The notes under the pieces are model-generated. The model searched no databases. It saw nothing but the letters and a program-made list of their open reading frames with translations, and was not told where the DNA came from. This document shows positions 43,170 to 52,405 of a stretch of DNA of 55,386 nucleotides, piece by piece (position 1 is the stretch's first letter; each line of letters starts with the position of its first letter). The position numbers and the translations under genes were made by a program. Source of the stretch: Levilactobacillus fujinensis (GTDB taxonomy: Bacteria; Bacillota; Bacilli; Lactobacillales; Lactobacillaceae); NCBI RefSeq assembly GCF_003946335.1, contig NZ_RHNX01000020.1:1-55386 (forward strand), written 5' to 3'.

Positions 43170-44201
43170 TTAATAAGTGATATCGTATTTGATTTGGTAG
43201 CTCTGTGTCTTACCAGCAGGTAAGGTGATGTCGCCAAATTCTGGATGATTTGGTGAGTCTGGTAACGTCTGTGGTTCAAGGGCAACCCCCATGTAAGGCT
43301 GACCAGCACCGGCAGCGAGCTTCATGTTTGATGTGAAGGAGTTAGCGGTGAAAACGACCAGACCATTTCGAGCAGACTTGATGGTCAATGACCGATTCGA
43401 TTGTGGGTCGGTCAGCTTGGCAATGGTTTGGTCGGCAGTAGGTGTGACGTGATAAACGTCGTCGAAGCCCTTTTCGGGGATAGCTTGCATCCCGCGGATG
43501 GCTTGGCCAAGGTTTTGACCTTGCGCGAAGTCAAATGGGGTACCAGCGTTAGCAATCATTTTCCCAGTTGGTAATTTTTCACCATCGAGGTCCAAATGCT
43601 CCGTACTGTTGACCTGCAACTTCTGGCCGGAAATTAATTGGTCGTCGCTTAAGTTGAAATAGCAATGAGACGTTGGGTTGAACAGCGTGGTATCAGTCGA
43701 GTTGGCTTCGAAAGTTAGCGTGACTTCATCATGGTTGTCTAACGTGTACGTCATCTTAGCGGTTAGATCACCTGGGTAAGAGTCGTCACTGGACTTGAAC
43801 GTGTGCGTTAACGTGATCTTGGCAATTTCAGGATCGGTGGCATCCAGTTCGCCGGCCCAGTTGACCGTGTTGAAACCATGAGGACCACCGTGAAGGGTGT
43901 TACGGCCTTCATTGGTGTCAACGTTGTAAGTCGTACCGTTCAGGGGAAAGGTCCCCCGTGTGATACGGCCGCCTGTCCGGCCGATCCCCATGCAAACGTA
44001 GAAGGGATTGTCCAAGTAGTGGGCCATCTTATGATAAGATAGGACCAAATTCTTGTCGCCTTTGTCGGTTGGCACGGAGAGGGCGTGTAACGTGGCCCCC
44101 CAACTTAAAATGGCCAACTTAACGCCATTGTCGTTTTCAATTGCATATTCAGTCACGGCTTGATCTTGATACGTATCCCAATGTTTCGTCGTAGTTTGCA
44201 T
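43170..44201 (-). CDS. galM: Aldose 1-epimerase (galactose mutarotase)
   Basis: Interconverts alpha and beta anomers of glucose/galactose in the cytoplasm. 343 residues, usual length. The catalytic His is in NPTSHCYFNL and the catalytic Glu in ALEPQTLPDSPN; NTLHGGPHGFN with the substrate-site histidine is present. The start at 44201 follows GAGG; the frame is open 17 codons upstream. A cre-like site lies just before it. It could serve glucose released by maltose phosphorylase. Confidence 0.95.
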   Translation of the reverse strand: MQTTTKHWDTYQDQAVTEYAIENDNGVKLAILSWGATLHALSVPTDKGDKNLVLSYHKMAHYLDNPFYVCMGIGRTGGRITRGTFPLNGTTYNVDTNEGRNTLHGGPHGFNTVNWAGELDATDPEIAKITLTHTFKSSDDSYPGDLTAKMTYTLDNHDEVTLTFEANSTDTTLFNPTSHCYFNLSDDQLISGQKLQVNSTEHLDLDGEKLPTGKMIANAGTPFDFAQGQNLGQAIRGMQAIPEKGFDDVYHVTPTADQTIAKLTDPQSNRSLTIKSARNGLVVFTANSFTSNMKLAAGAGQPYMGVALEPQTLPDSPNHPEFGDITLPAGKTQSYQIKYDITY

Positions 44202-44225
44202 AGTAAGTCCTCGATTTCTAATGTA

Positions 44226-44239
44226 ATAAAGCGTTTTCA
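44226..44239 (-). promoter_or_regulatory. Candidate cre site before galM
   Basis: Minus strand TGAAAACGCTTTAT matches the left 12 positions of the cre consensus; the last two differ. Confidence 0.4.
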
Positions 44240-44490
44240 TATTTAGGTCCATTATAAATTTTTATACGGACAACTGTCAACCGAACTTCTGGTAAAAAAT
44301 CAATAATTAGCGGTTAGTTTGCGCAAAACCAATTAAATTACCAATGATTACGCCATTTCGTGACTGCCAGTTTTATGCGGATAAATTTCAGTTGACAAAG
44401 GTTAACTAGCATAAATGTTGACTGAACTAATTTTCACTTGTACACAATCAAAATAACTGGCATAATAGGTGAGCTACTGGGGGCTTTGAG

Positions 44491-45300
44491 ATGATCAAAA
44501 AATGGCATGTGGCAGTGACGCTGGGCCTGTCGAGTTGGCTGGGCGTTCGGTGGGTGACTCGGCCGGGACGACCAGAACCTTTAGTAACGCAGCGACCAGA
44601 CGTCCACTATGCGGCGATACCCACCTTGTTCATTCCAGGGTGGGGTGGTGGTGCGATTACCTATAATGGCATGTTACGCTGGTTTGCGCGGCATGGATAT
44701 GGGCACAAGATCGCTACGATTCGAGTCGATTGGGCCGGTAGACGTCATTTTTCTGGCAGCTGGGATTCACAGGCTACGAATCCTCTGATTCAGGTGTTGT
44801 TTGATCATAGCTTAACGCGTGACTATCAGCCACAAATTCAATGGATCACGGCCATTCTCAGGGACCTCTATCGGCAGTATGGCGTTCGTCAATACAATCT
44901 GGTGGGGCATTCCTGGGGTGGCAGTGCGGCCGTGAACAGTCTGGTCTTACACGGTCCATCCCCGGATATTCCGCGGTTAAACCGATTGGTCCTGTTGGGC
45001 GCGCCGGTGGATGAAGGCACGGCCCAACACCCCGTAGATGCCACGTTTGAGCGTCTAAGAGCTGCGCGGCATCAATTGCGGGCTAACGAGCAAGCCCAGC
45101 TGTTCAACGTCTATGGCACGCTTCCTGGACGGCATACGGACGGCTCTGTTCCGGTTCAGCAAGTCACGGCCCTGCGGCAGATTGTTGCTGATAGCGCGAT
45201 TCGCTATGATGAACATCACATTGCGGGTTTAGGTCACGGCCGATTACATTCGGCTCGGCAGATGTATCAGCTGGTGGCCCAGTTACTATGGGTGAATTAA
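44491..45300 (+). CDS. DUF915-family alpha/beta hydrolase
   Basis: A 269-residue cell-surface hydrolase, paralogue of the one at 17371. A short N-terminal hydrophobic stretch (VAVTLGLSSWLGVRW) acts as signal or anchor. Then come oxyanion motif FIPGWGGG, nucleophile elbow GHSWGG, an acidic residue near GRHTDGSVP and a C-terminal histidine in GLGHGRLHSA. Substrate unknown. Monocistronic, converging on the HAD gene. Confidence 0.85.
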   Translation: MIKKWHVAVTLGLSSWLGVRWVTRPGRPEPLVTQRPDVHYAAIPTLFIPGWGGGAITYNGMLRWFARHGYGHKIATIRVDWAGRRHFSGSWDSQATNPLIQVLFDHSLTRDYQPQIQWITAILRDLYRQYGVRQYNLVGHSWGGSAAVNSLVLHGPSPDIPRLNRLVLLGAPVDEGTAQHPVDATFERLRAARHQLRANEQAQLFNVYGTLPGRHTDGSVPVQQVTALRQIVADSAIRYDEHHIAGLGHGRLHSARQMYQLVAQLLWVN

Positions 45301-45301
45301 A

Positions 45302-45353
45302 AAAGTCACCGACCAAATTAGGTCAATGACTGAAAGGTTTAGGTGACTTTAAA
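45302..45353. terminator. Bidirectional terminator between converging genes
   Basis: AAAGTCACC and GGTGACTTT arms about 30 bases apart, with GACC/GGTC pairing inside. Confidence 0.6.
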
Positions 45354-46167
45354 CTTTATCTGCTAAGATGGAATCGATAACGTCTAATACCCCATCATGG
45401 TTATTATCGGTCGGGGTTATCAGATCGGCAACACTGCGGACTGCTTCGGTACCGTTACACATTGCGATACCGAGACCAACGTGCGCGATCATTTCTTTGT
45501 CGTTCCCGTTGTCCCCGAAGGCCGCAACTTCGCTGGAATCGATTCCCCAAGATTGTGCGAGCTGGGTGACACCGACGGCTTTATTCATGTGCGGGGCAAT
45601 AATATCGATACTACCAAAGCCACTGGGGGTCGCGTGAATTTGGTTGGCAAACCGTGTGTTTAGCTGGTCAACAACGTGTTGGACCGAGCTGTGAGGCCAC
45701 TCACCATTGACCTTGTAGATGGTATCGTTGACGTTTCGGGGGTCGTCGACTGTAACTAAATTGTCGAAAAAGTAGTTCTGGGCGTCAAGGTCGAGTGGCT
45801 TGCTGTCGCGACTCACGTAAGTCCCATGAGCACCGGATAAGCGGAAGGCGTGGGGTCGCAGGGTGGCGTCAGTCATCAGGGCGTCCACAACAGCGTGGGC
45901 CACATCTGTTGGCATTGGGGCCTCGAACAACGTGTGATGGTGATCAACGATCAGACCGCCGTTCTCGGCCACAAACGTCTGCACAGCGGGGGTGGGAGCG
46001 AAAACCTTGTGTAAGTGGCCAAGGTGGTTCCCACTGGCGACCGCGAAGCGAATGTTAGCGGCCTTTAAGCGCGCAAGTTGCGCTGAGAACCGCTCGTGGT
46101 TGTACTGTCGTTGGTCATTTAGAAATGTTCCGTCGACGTCGGTTGCAATCATTTTAATCTGTGTCAT
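45349..46167 (-). CDS. Cof-type HAD-superfamily phosphatase
   Basis: A 272-residue HAD subfamily IIB hydrolase. Motif I DVDGTF with nucleophile Asp10 and Asp12; motif II ASGN; motif IV FGDNGNDKEMI. A C2-type cap lies between. Members dephosphorylate sugar phosphates or flavin/pyridoxal phosphates; the substrate cannot be read from sequence. Monocistronic. Confidence 0.9.
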   Translation of the reverse strand: MTQIKMIATDVDGTFLNDQRQYNHERFSAQLARLKAANIRFAVASGNHLGHLHKVFAPTPAVQTFVAENGGLIVDHHHTLFEAPMPTDVAHAVVDALMTDATLRPHAFRLSGAHGTYVSRDSKPLDLDAQNYFFDNLVTVDDPRNVNDTIYKVNGEWPHSSVQHVVDQLNTRFANQIHATPSGFGSIDIIAPHMNKAVGVTQLAQSWGIDSSEVAAFGDNGNDKEMIAHVGLGIAMCNGTEAVRSVADLITPTDNNHDGVLDVIDSILADKV

Positions 46168-46436
46168 ACCAGTCTCCCTCAGTTGGTTAAAGTTTAAATA
46201 TTGTTAACTTTAATCATAAGGGGTTGCTACGGGGAATTCAATGCCGTAGTTTGGGGTAAATATAATAAATTGATTGCAATCACTAGTTTTTTCATTCGTA
46301 ATGCTATAAACTATTAATGAATCGGTAACATAAAGACTGAAAATAAGGGCTATAATAAATGGTTAGTGGGTCAGAATAGTAACAGCTACTGGTTCTGGCC
46401 CCCTTAGTCTTTAATGTGGAAAGGAAGAGTAATTTA

Positions 46437-46820
46437 ATGACGCAAACTAACGATTTAAACCAATCCTTGGAATGGTTTTCACAACTCCAAAAAATTATGC
46501 GGCCAGTAACGACTATCAAAACGGAGGATATTACAATTTCTCTGGAACAATTTAATCTGCTACACGCGATCACCGATCAACGAGAAGATTTCACACCGAC
46601 AAAGTTCGCCGGTCAGATCGGCGTCTCTAAGTCGATGATCTCTGGCCAGATCTCACGGTTACTGCGGGCTGGTTTGATTGAAAGCATCGCGTCACAAGTG
46701 GATCGTCGCCAACATAATCTGAAGCTGACGCCAGACGGGGTTAAAGTTTACACGCAAGTACGTGGCCAAGTGGTTACGCGTTTAAACGGTTTACATGACG
46801 ATATCGCCAAATTAATGTAA
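46437..46820 (+). CDS. MarR-family transcriptional regulator
   Basis: A 127-residue winged-helix regulator: FNLLHAITDQ, recognition helix SKSMISGQISRLLRAGLI and wing QVDRRQHNLKLTPDG. ATG 46437 follows AAAGGAAG; the frame opens seven codons earlier. It is slightly shorter than typical MarR. Next gene on the strand is the secreted beta-helix protein 150 bases on, which has its own TATAAT, so linkage is unproven. Confidence 0.88.
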   Translation: MTQTNDLNQSLEWFSQLQKIMRPVTTIKTEDITISLEQFNLLHAITDQREDFTPTKFAGQIGVSKSMISGQISRLLRAGLIESIASQVDRRQHNLKLTPDGVKVYTQVRGQVVTRLNGLHDDIAKLM

Positions 46821-46968
46821 GATAAAGTTAATTTACAATTAAAATTTGATTCCCCTTTACGTCCGGAATCTTTCAATCGTGTAACAATTAGGTTAAGATG
46901 ACCCAACGCTTTCATGTCTTAGCTTATAATGGAACCGATGGAAAGAATTTGGAACTGGAGGGGATTTT

Positions 46969-48828
46969 TTGAAATTGAGGGCAAAACTTGGCCTGTTCGT
47001 GTCGGTTGCTGTGGGAGCAACGTTACTGGGACTAAATGTCAATTCAGTAACACCACGACTGACCACTGGGGAAACTGTTGCTTACGCTGATACGACTGTT
47101 AATGCCGTTCATCAAGGCATGACGGGTGATTCCAAGACGAGTAACAACGACGCTCTACAGAAGCTGATCGACAAGTGGGACAATGGGGCCGTTACGGTGC
47201 ATGTTCCGAAGGGAACGTATCTATTTGACGCCGGCAACATTGTCTTACACGGTAACATGACCTTTAAGTTTGATAAAGGTGCTGTTTTCCGGATCACTAA
47301 TGGCAACCGGGTGAATTTCGTGTATCCTAGTCCAGAAGCGGGCTACGATGGCGGGATTAATAATGTAACGTGGCAAGGTGCAACGTTCCAAGGTGATAAT
47401 ACTGCGGCTGGACAAAGTGTCTTTACCCAAAGCATTCACCACGCTAAGAACATTTCGTTTGATAAATGTGTGTTTGATAACGCCGAATCACCAACTGGGC
47501 ACTACATCGATATTGATGGTAGCCACAATGTGGACATTACGAACTCCGTCTTTACGGGTTTCAACGGTTCCCAAGATTTTAAGGAAGCCATCCAAGTTGA
47601 TTACTCAAACAAGAAGGCGATGTCGCATAAAAATCCTGGCGATCAGTACGATAACTTACCAAGTTACGATGTGAAGGTCGACAATAACCAATTTTTGCCA
47701 GTTTCAAAGAAGTCCGGGCAGGTCGATTCTTATGCGCCAAATCCAATTGGTGAACACGCAGTCTACGGTCACGGTGCCGCTGGGATTATTCACGATGTCT
47801 ACTTCACTAATAATACGGTCGTTGATCCTAAACCACTGTTATCTAATGGGGTAGCAACGATTCATTTTAAGTGTGTGTCTAACCTTTGGATTACCGGCAA
47901 CAAGTTCATCAATCAACATGTGTTAGGTTCTGGAACCTACATTTACCTGTACAATTCCGAACCTGATTACAAGATGTCAAATTTAAACGTAACGGATAAT
48001 ACGTTTACCAACGTTAATCCTACGAAACAATACGTTTATCTCGACACGGCGGACGCCACTAATCCGATGACTGGGGTGACGATTCAAAATAATAATGTCA
48101 CCACGCAACGTCAGGGGTCAACCTTCGTGGAAGGAAACTTCCCATTGACGGGTTCCGGGATGAGCATCTCTAAGAACAAGATTACTGTGGGCAAGGTCGT
48201 CTCAACGAGTGTGACGTCACAGCAGACGATCACTGACACGACGGTTGATAACACGGCTTCAAATAGCAGCAAGCCTAAACCAAAGCCAACCACCTCACAA
48301 AAGTTGAAGAAGCGTAAGCAGACCAACAAGAGTGAAGCGTATGTCAGCGGTTTGAACACGCAACACGCGCAACTGGCAAGCAACTACAAGACCTACTCGT
48401 TGTACAATCATATTCGTGGTCATAAGAACTGGAACATTATGAAATATGACTGGAAGAGTTTGAAGAACAAGCGGGTTTATGTTGATATGCGAGCTACGGC
48501 CGATACTGGTAAATGGTACCGAATTCGTTTCAGTAAGAATGCAACGACGAAGTACTGGATTCGCGCTGGTGCTTTGGATTTTGACAAGTTTGAAACCGAA
48601 GTTTACGATCGGGATTTGAACTTGATGAAGATCTATCCGGTATACTCTCTACCGTTCAATGATCCACAATTAGCAAAGGCTAAGGGGACCACAGCAGATA
48701 TTGCTGAACGGCGGGTGACGATTACGCACCGAACGAAGCGAACGGATTCTAACGGTGACGTCACGACTTACTACCAGCTGGCAAACGGCCTCTGGACGCG
48801 GGCACTGGCGTTTGACTTGAATTCATAA
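46969..48828 (+). CDS. Secreted right-handed beta-helix protein with C-terminal wall module
   Basis: A 619-residue exported protein. Signal peptide 1-41 (ends AYA). Residues 50-430 carry repeated short strands with Asn ladders (NITFKFDKGAVF-like start, VDITNSVF, VKVDNNQF, LWITGNKF, LNVTDNTF, VTIQNNNV), the pattern of parallel beta-helix/pectate-lyase-fold proteins. A KPKPKPTTSQ linker near 435 leads to a C-terminal domain of about 160 residues with two similar blocks ending WIRAGALDFD and WTRALAFDL, like lactobacillar surface-binding modules. TTG start after TGGAGGGG. Probably a wall-bound glycan-active or adhesion protein. Confidence 0.75.
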   Translation: MKLRAKLGLFVSVAVGATLLGLNVNSVTPRLTTGETVAYADTTVNAVHQGMTGDSKTSNNDALQKLIDKWDNGAVTVHVPKGTYLFDAGNIVLHGNMTFKFDKGAVFRITNGNRVNFVYPSPEAGYDGGINNVTWQGATFQGDNTAAGQSVFTQSIHHAKNISFDKCVFDNAESPTGHYIDIDGSHNVDITNSVFTGFNGSQDFKEAIQVDYSNKKAMSHKNPGDQYDNLPSYDVKVDNNQFLPVSKKSGQVDSYAPNPIGEHAVYGHGAAGIIHDVYFTNNTVVDPKPLLSNGVATIHFKCVSNLWITGNKFINQHVLGSGTYIYLYNSEPDYKMSNLNVTDNTFTNVNPTKQYVYLDTADATNPMTGVTIQNNNVTTQRQGSTFVEGNFPLTGSGMSISKNKITVGKVVSTSVTSQQTITDTTVDNTASNSSKPKPKPTTSQKLKKRKQTNKSEAYVSGLNTQHAQLASNYKTYSLYNHIRGHKNWNIMKYDWKSLKNKRVYVDMRATADTGKWYRIRFSKNATTKYWIRAGALDFDKFETEVYDRDLNLMKIYPVYSLPFNDPQLAKAKGTTADIAERRVTITHRTKRTDSNGDVTTYYQLANGLWTRALAFDLNS

Positions 48829-48841
48829 TTGATAATCTGTG

Positions 48842-48876
48842 AAAGGAGTTTGGGACAATCCCCAGACTCCTTTTTG
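48842..48876 (+). terminator. Intrinsic terminator after the beta-helix gene
   Basis: AGGAGTTTGGG pairs with CCCCAGACTCCT, followed by TTTTT. Confidence 0.85.
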
Positions 48877-49373
48877 ATGTCTTCCAACGCTATTGCTGGA
48901 TCGGAGAAAAGGCAGTTGGTCGGTACTGTTAGTGTCAGGGCGCAATGATCCGGATTGAGAGCCTAGCTTACTGGCTGCTAAGGTGAGTTGTTCGCTTTTG
49001 CGACACGTTCTCTACTGATTTTAATGTGCTGTGGCTGATTGGCAACTGGGCCGACAGCGTTTAGTCAGAATTCGTCAGTTTGTTCAGTCAGAACCTTTTT
49101 AACGAAAAATCGTAGAATTGATTTGCGTCAACTCAAAAAATAATGTAAGCTGTTACAATACTAATAGAGCAACATTTAGCATCTTCAAAAAAAAATCAAA
49201 TTTAGGTCGCAAAACCGGTGCATTCACCTGTTAAAGTGAGTTTAAGCCTGAAGAGTTAGGGTTTATAGATAATCGCTAATCAGTGAGTTTCTTGAGAAAG
49301 TATTAAAAGGTACGCGATACTGAGAGTTATGGGTTTCATCATTTCCTAATGTGGTGTACAATGATTAACATAA
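48877..49373. other. 500-base non-coding stretch before the Spx paralogue
   Basis: No gene seen. An extended -10 (TGTTACAAT, 49151-49159) and a second -10 TACAAT (49357-49362) are promoter candidates. Transcription from the first would give a leader of about 280 bases. No known RNA recognised. Confidence 0.4.
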
Positions 49374-49399
49374 TTAGCACTCAAGAAAAAGAGTGCTAA
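49374..49399. promoter_or_regulatory. CIRCE element (HrcA operator)
   Basis: TTAGCACTC and GAGTGCTAA are exact CIRCE arms. The spacer is 8 bases (AAGAAAAA) instead of the usual 9. It lies 45 bases before the Spx-like gene start. Confidence 0.85.
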
Positions 49400-49444
49400 T
49401 CTGAAGTACCTCATCGAAGACAAACAAATGGAGGGCGATTCTAT

Positions 49445-49870
49445 ATGATTAAAATGTACTTTCATGCTAAAACAACGGCGGTTACTAAAGCTATGAAGTG
49501 GCTTGCCAACCACGATGCCATTTTCACCGCCCGTGACATTAAAAAACAACCATTAACGCGAGACGAGATTCTTTACATGTTGTCTCTGACCGAAGAGGGG
49601 ACCGACGATTTGATTTCGACCCGGTCTAAGGCTTATAAGGCCCTTCCTGCTTCCGTTCAAGACATGGGGATGAACGAACTCGTTGATCTCTTGCAAAAGA
49701 ATCCCGGGATTTTGAAGAATCCAATCGTGGTCGATCGTAACAAGTTAGCGACTGGGTTTGACTTAGAAACCATTCGTGAATTCGTTCCCGCTGCTTATCG
49801 GAAAAAGGAACTCGCTAGTTTCTTCAAGGTTTTAAACGGCGGCAACAAATTGGGCGTTTCACCAGCTTAG
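49445..49870 (+). CDS. Spx/ArsC-family protein lacking the redox CxxC
   Basis: A 141-residue Spx-type regulator that would bind the RNA polymerase alpha C-terminal domain. The thioredoxin-like fold and Spx landmarks are present (ARDIKKQPLTRDEI, ISTRSKAYKAL with the conserved Arg, KNPIVVDRNKLATGFD). The redox switch Cys10-x-x-Cys13 is replaced by Thr10 and Val13, so it cannot sense disulfide stress in the usual way. ATG 49445 with GGAGG. A CIRCE element lies directly upstream, pointing to heat-shock control by HrcA. Confidence 0.85.
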   Translation: MIKMYFHAKTTAVTKAMKWLANHDAIFTARDIKKQPLTRDEILYMLSLTEEGTDDLISTRSKAYKALPASVQDMGMNELVDLLQKNPGILKNPIVVDRNKLATGFDLETIREFVPAAYRKKELASFFKVLNGGNKLGVSPA

Positions 49871-49908
49871 TAGAAGACTATTGACTTAAATATACTAAGA
49901 TTAACTCT

Positions 49909-50006
49909 AAAAGTTGCTGCTTTCAGAATCGTTAAATTCTGAAAGCAGCAACTTTTATTTATGCCACTATGGTGCTGAAACGTGCACCATAAGGCAGTTT
50001 ATTGCG
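49909..50006 (+). repeat. Hairpin repeat copy B (also terminator of the Spx-like gene)
   Basis: AAAAGTTGCTGCTTTCAGAA (from 49909) faces its complement ending at 49956, followed by TTTTATTT and the tail CACTATGGTGCTGAAACGTG. It is homologous to 4023-4120. The loop side has one broken pair relative to copy A. Confidence 0.85.
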
Positions 50007-50093
50007 CTTAACGTGATAGTAAAAGTTATGCCAAAATCAGGCATAATTCCTGTTATCACGTTAATGCTCGTTATGTCCCACTCTGTATCATAG

Positions 50094-51068
50094 TTAGACA
50101 ATTTTAGGGCCAGGCGTTGAGGCAATGATCTCTAGTGCCTCACCAGTCACTGTCCAGTGCTGAATCGTAGAAGGCAAGATGAAGTGATCGCCGGTCTTCA
50201 ACGGATAAGCGGTACCAGCAATGCCAAGGCTCCCAGTTCCGTGGAGCACGGAAGCCAGGGTGAAGCTGGTCTGGGGTTGATCGAAGTGACATGTTCCGTT
50301 TGGTAAAAGCCATTGGTAGACACCAAAGTAAGGACTCTTGATAAATGTCGTGAGGGTCGCGCCCTCCTTGGTGGTTGTCGTACGTTTCAACTGTGGGTCG
50401 ATTTGAGGGACACTGATCACGTTGAGGGCATCAGCAATATCCAAATGTCTCTTCTGGTGGGTCTTAGGCGAGATGCGGTCAAAGTCGTAGAGGCGGTAAG
50501 TCGTGTCGGAACTCTGTTGGGTCTCGAGTGCCAAGACCCCTTTTCCCAGAGCATGAATGGTACCAGCTGGGACGTAGACAAACTGGCCAGCGTGAATCGG
50601 GATTTCACGCAATAATTTATCCCAGTTCCCTTGAGCAACCCAGTTGGTGAGCTGCTGCCGGCTGGTTGCGTTATGGCCGTAATACAGGACAGCCCCCGGG
50701 TCCGCTGCAATGATGTACCAGCATTCCGTCTTCCCCAACTCGTGGGCGTGGATCGCCGCGTACTGGTTGGCGGGATGAACCTGAATAGATAAGTTGTTGT
50801 GAGCATCCAGAATTTTGACCAGAAGAGGAAAAGCGCCGCTAGTATCTTTGTGGCCGAAAAGTTCGGCGTGCTGATGCCATAATGAGTCGAGTGCCATGCC
50901 GCTAAAGGGACCGTTCATGACGTGAGTCAGACCATTGGGATGACCACTGATTCCCCAGCACTCACCGGTCTGATCCGAGGGAATGTCGTAGTTGAATCTA
51001 CTATGTAATCGGGTGCCGCCCCAGATTTTTTCGTGAAACACCGGGCGTAGAAATAAGGGTTCGTTCAT
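50094..51068 (-). CDS. manA: Mannose-6-phosphate isomerase, class I
   Basis: Zinc enzyme interconverting mannose-6-phosphate and fructose-6-phosphate; 324 residues as in Firmicute enzymes. Zn ligands fall in LSIQVHPANQYA (Gln, His), in KTECWYII (Glu) and in PAGTIHAL (His). The conserved EKIWGGTRL is at the start. Monocistronic, with a near-consensus cre site upstream, so catabolite control is likely. Confidence 0.95.
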   Translation of the reverse strand: MNEPLFLRPVFHEKIWGGTRLHSRFNYDIPSDQTGECWGISGHPNGLTHVMNGPFSGMALDSLWHQHAELFGHKDTSGAFPLLVKILDAHNNLSIQVHPANQYAAIHAHELGKTECWYIIAADPGAVLYYGHNATSRQQLTNWVAQGNWDKLLREIPIHAGQFVYVPAGTIHALGKGVLALETQQSSDTTYRLYDFDRISPKTHQKRHLDIADALNVISVPQIDPQLKRTTTTKEGATLTTFIKSPYFGVYQWLLPNGTCHFDQPQTSFTLASVLHGTGSLGIAGTAYPLKTGDHFILPSTIQHWTVTGEALEIIASTPGPKIV

Positions 51069-51162
51069 GCTGTCAGACTCCTTAATCTAAGATTGAATTA
51101 ACCGGCAAGCTGTTAATTAGCTGACTTGTCTTACTGAAAAGTCTAGCTGTTTTTTGCGGTTT

Positions 51163-51176
51163 TGTAAACGTTTGCA
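51163..51176. promoter_or_regulatory. cre site before manA
   Basis: TGTAAACGTTTGCA matches the CcpA consensus with one deviation on either strand and is nearly palindromic. It is about 95 bases before the manA start. Confidence 0.65.
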
Positions 51177-51315
51177 TTAAGGTATAATCAATGCGTTGAT
51201 CGCTGTCCTGCGTTTCAACTATGTAGATTCGGAAATACCAAAGGAGTCCGGGGCTGTGTTCCAGGCCCGTGACACAATTTCTGAAGAGATGAAGCTAAGG
51301 ATTGTGAGTTTCCCA

Positions 51316-51432
51316 ATGCCTACTATGACGGTTATCACTGTGATACTGTGCTTAAAATTAGGCAATCTTGCCTCGCCTTACCTGCTAGTCGCTAGGGACT
51401 GAAATTGCGCCGAACATAACTTGAGGTCGGCT
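51316..51432 (-). repeat. Dispersed intergenic repeat copy (R9)
   Basis: Minus strand: GACCTCAAGTTATGTTCGGC, GCAGGTAAGGCGAGGCAAGA, TTGCCTAATTTTAAGCACAG, TATCACAGTGATAACCGTCA. The family order is kept with moderate drift. Confidence 0.75.
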
Positions 51433-51517
51433 CTTTACTAGTGGTGTTTCCCCCGGTAAGTGCAATCCTTGGCAGCCGGTGTACGACCATTTTCAGTGAC
51501 AAAACTTTTTGGTGATG

Positions 51518-51563
51518 AAAAAACACGCTAAAATCGTCTGGCTTACAGACAATCTCAGCGTGC
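51518..51563 (-). terminator. Intrinsic terminator of the NlpC/P60 gene
   Basis: Minus strand CACGCTGAGATTGTCTG pairs with CAGACGATTTTAGCGTG, followed by TTTTTTC. Confidence 0.75.
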
Positions 51564-51628
51564 TGAATTGATGTCGAAATATTATTGTCACTAAAAATCG
51601 TGGCGATGCAATGGATCACTATCTGGGC

Positions 51629-52405
51629 TTAGCTCAAAGTGGCTGGCCGTGAATAACCGACCGTATGCCACCAAGAAACGTTAGTGGCCTCGGTGATGAC
51701 GCCGTTCAATTGGGCGTCGATCATCTTGTTATTGCCAAGGTAGATCCCACAGTGCGTGATAGCCGCCGCGCTAGTGCCGAAGAAAATCAGGTCGCCAGGC
51801 TGGGCATTAGCTGCACTGACGTGAGTGTAACTGTTGTACTGTTGTTGGGCAGTGCGGGGGAGTGTCTGCCCGAGGGCCTTACTAAAGACATATTTGGTGA
51901 AACCGGAGCAATCAAATGCACTGGGACCATTACCCCCATACGCATAGGGCTTTCCTAACTGCGACTTGGCTGCACTCAGGATCGAGGCATACGTGCCGTT
52001 ACCAGTGGTTGAGACGCTGGTCGTGTTGGTGTGCGCGTAGCTCTTAGGCGTCAGGTAACCGTGCCAGATCCAGCCAGACGCGGTCCCCCGGCCGTTGGTG
52101 ACGTAGTAGTAAAGGTATTTGACACCATTTTTCTTAACGATGTAGCGCTTCTGCGTTGCATGCCAAGTGGTGTTGGGATAATTTTTCAGGTAGTGGGTCT
52201 TCTTGCCAAAGCTCATGTTGCTAGCCGTTCCGCCTAGGTTGTAGGTCCACCCGGTCGTGCTCTTGCGGACGTAAGCCGTATTTGTCATGGACGTTGTGCT
52301 GAGAATCGTATTGGTACTGTTGGCGTGAGCGGTGGTACCGACGCTCAGAGCCGGTACGACGGCTGCAGCAAATGCTACGGCCAAACTAATTTGTTTGATT
52401 TTCAT
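51629..52405 (-). CDS. Secreted NlpC/P60 peptidoglycan hydrolase with GWIW surface module
   Basis: A 258-residue exported endopeptidase. Signal peptide 1-28 (ends AHA). An SH3-like/GWIW module spans about 45-120 and ends GWIWHGYLTPK, related to the two proteins at 4.3-6.1 kb. The NlpC/P60 domain is from about 138: Cys166 in FDCSGFTKYVF, His218 in ITHCGIYLG. The third catalytic position (usually His in the MIHA-type motif) is Asp230 here (MIDA). It probably cuts D-Glu to diamino acid bonds in wall peptides. Monocistronic. Confidence 0.9.
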   Translation of the reverse strand: MKIKQISLAVAFAAAVVPALSVGTTAHANSTNTILSTTSMTNTAYVRKSTTGWTYNLGGTASNMSFGKKTHYLKNYPNTTWHATQKRYIVKKNGVKYLYYYVTNGRGTASGWIWHGYLTPKSYAHTNTTSVSTTGNGTYASILSAAKSQLGKPYAYGGNGPSAFDCSGFTKYVFSKALGQTLPRTAQQQYNSYTHVSAANAQPGDLIFFGTSAAAITHCGIYLGNNKMIDAQLNGVITEATNVSWWHTVGYSRPATLS

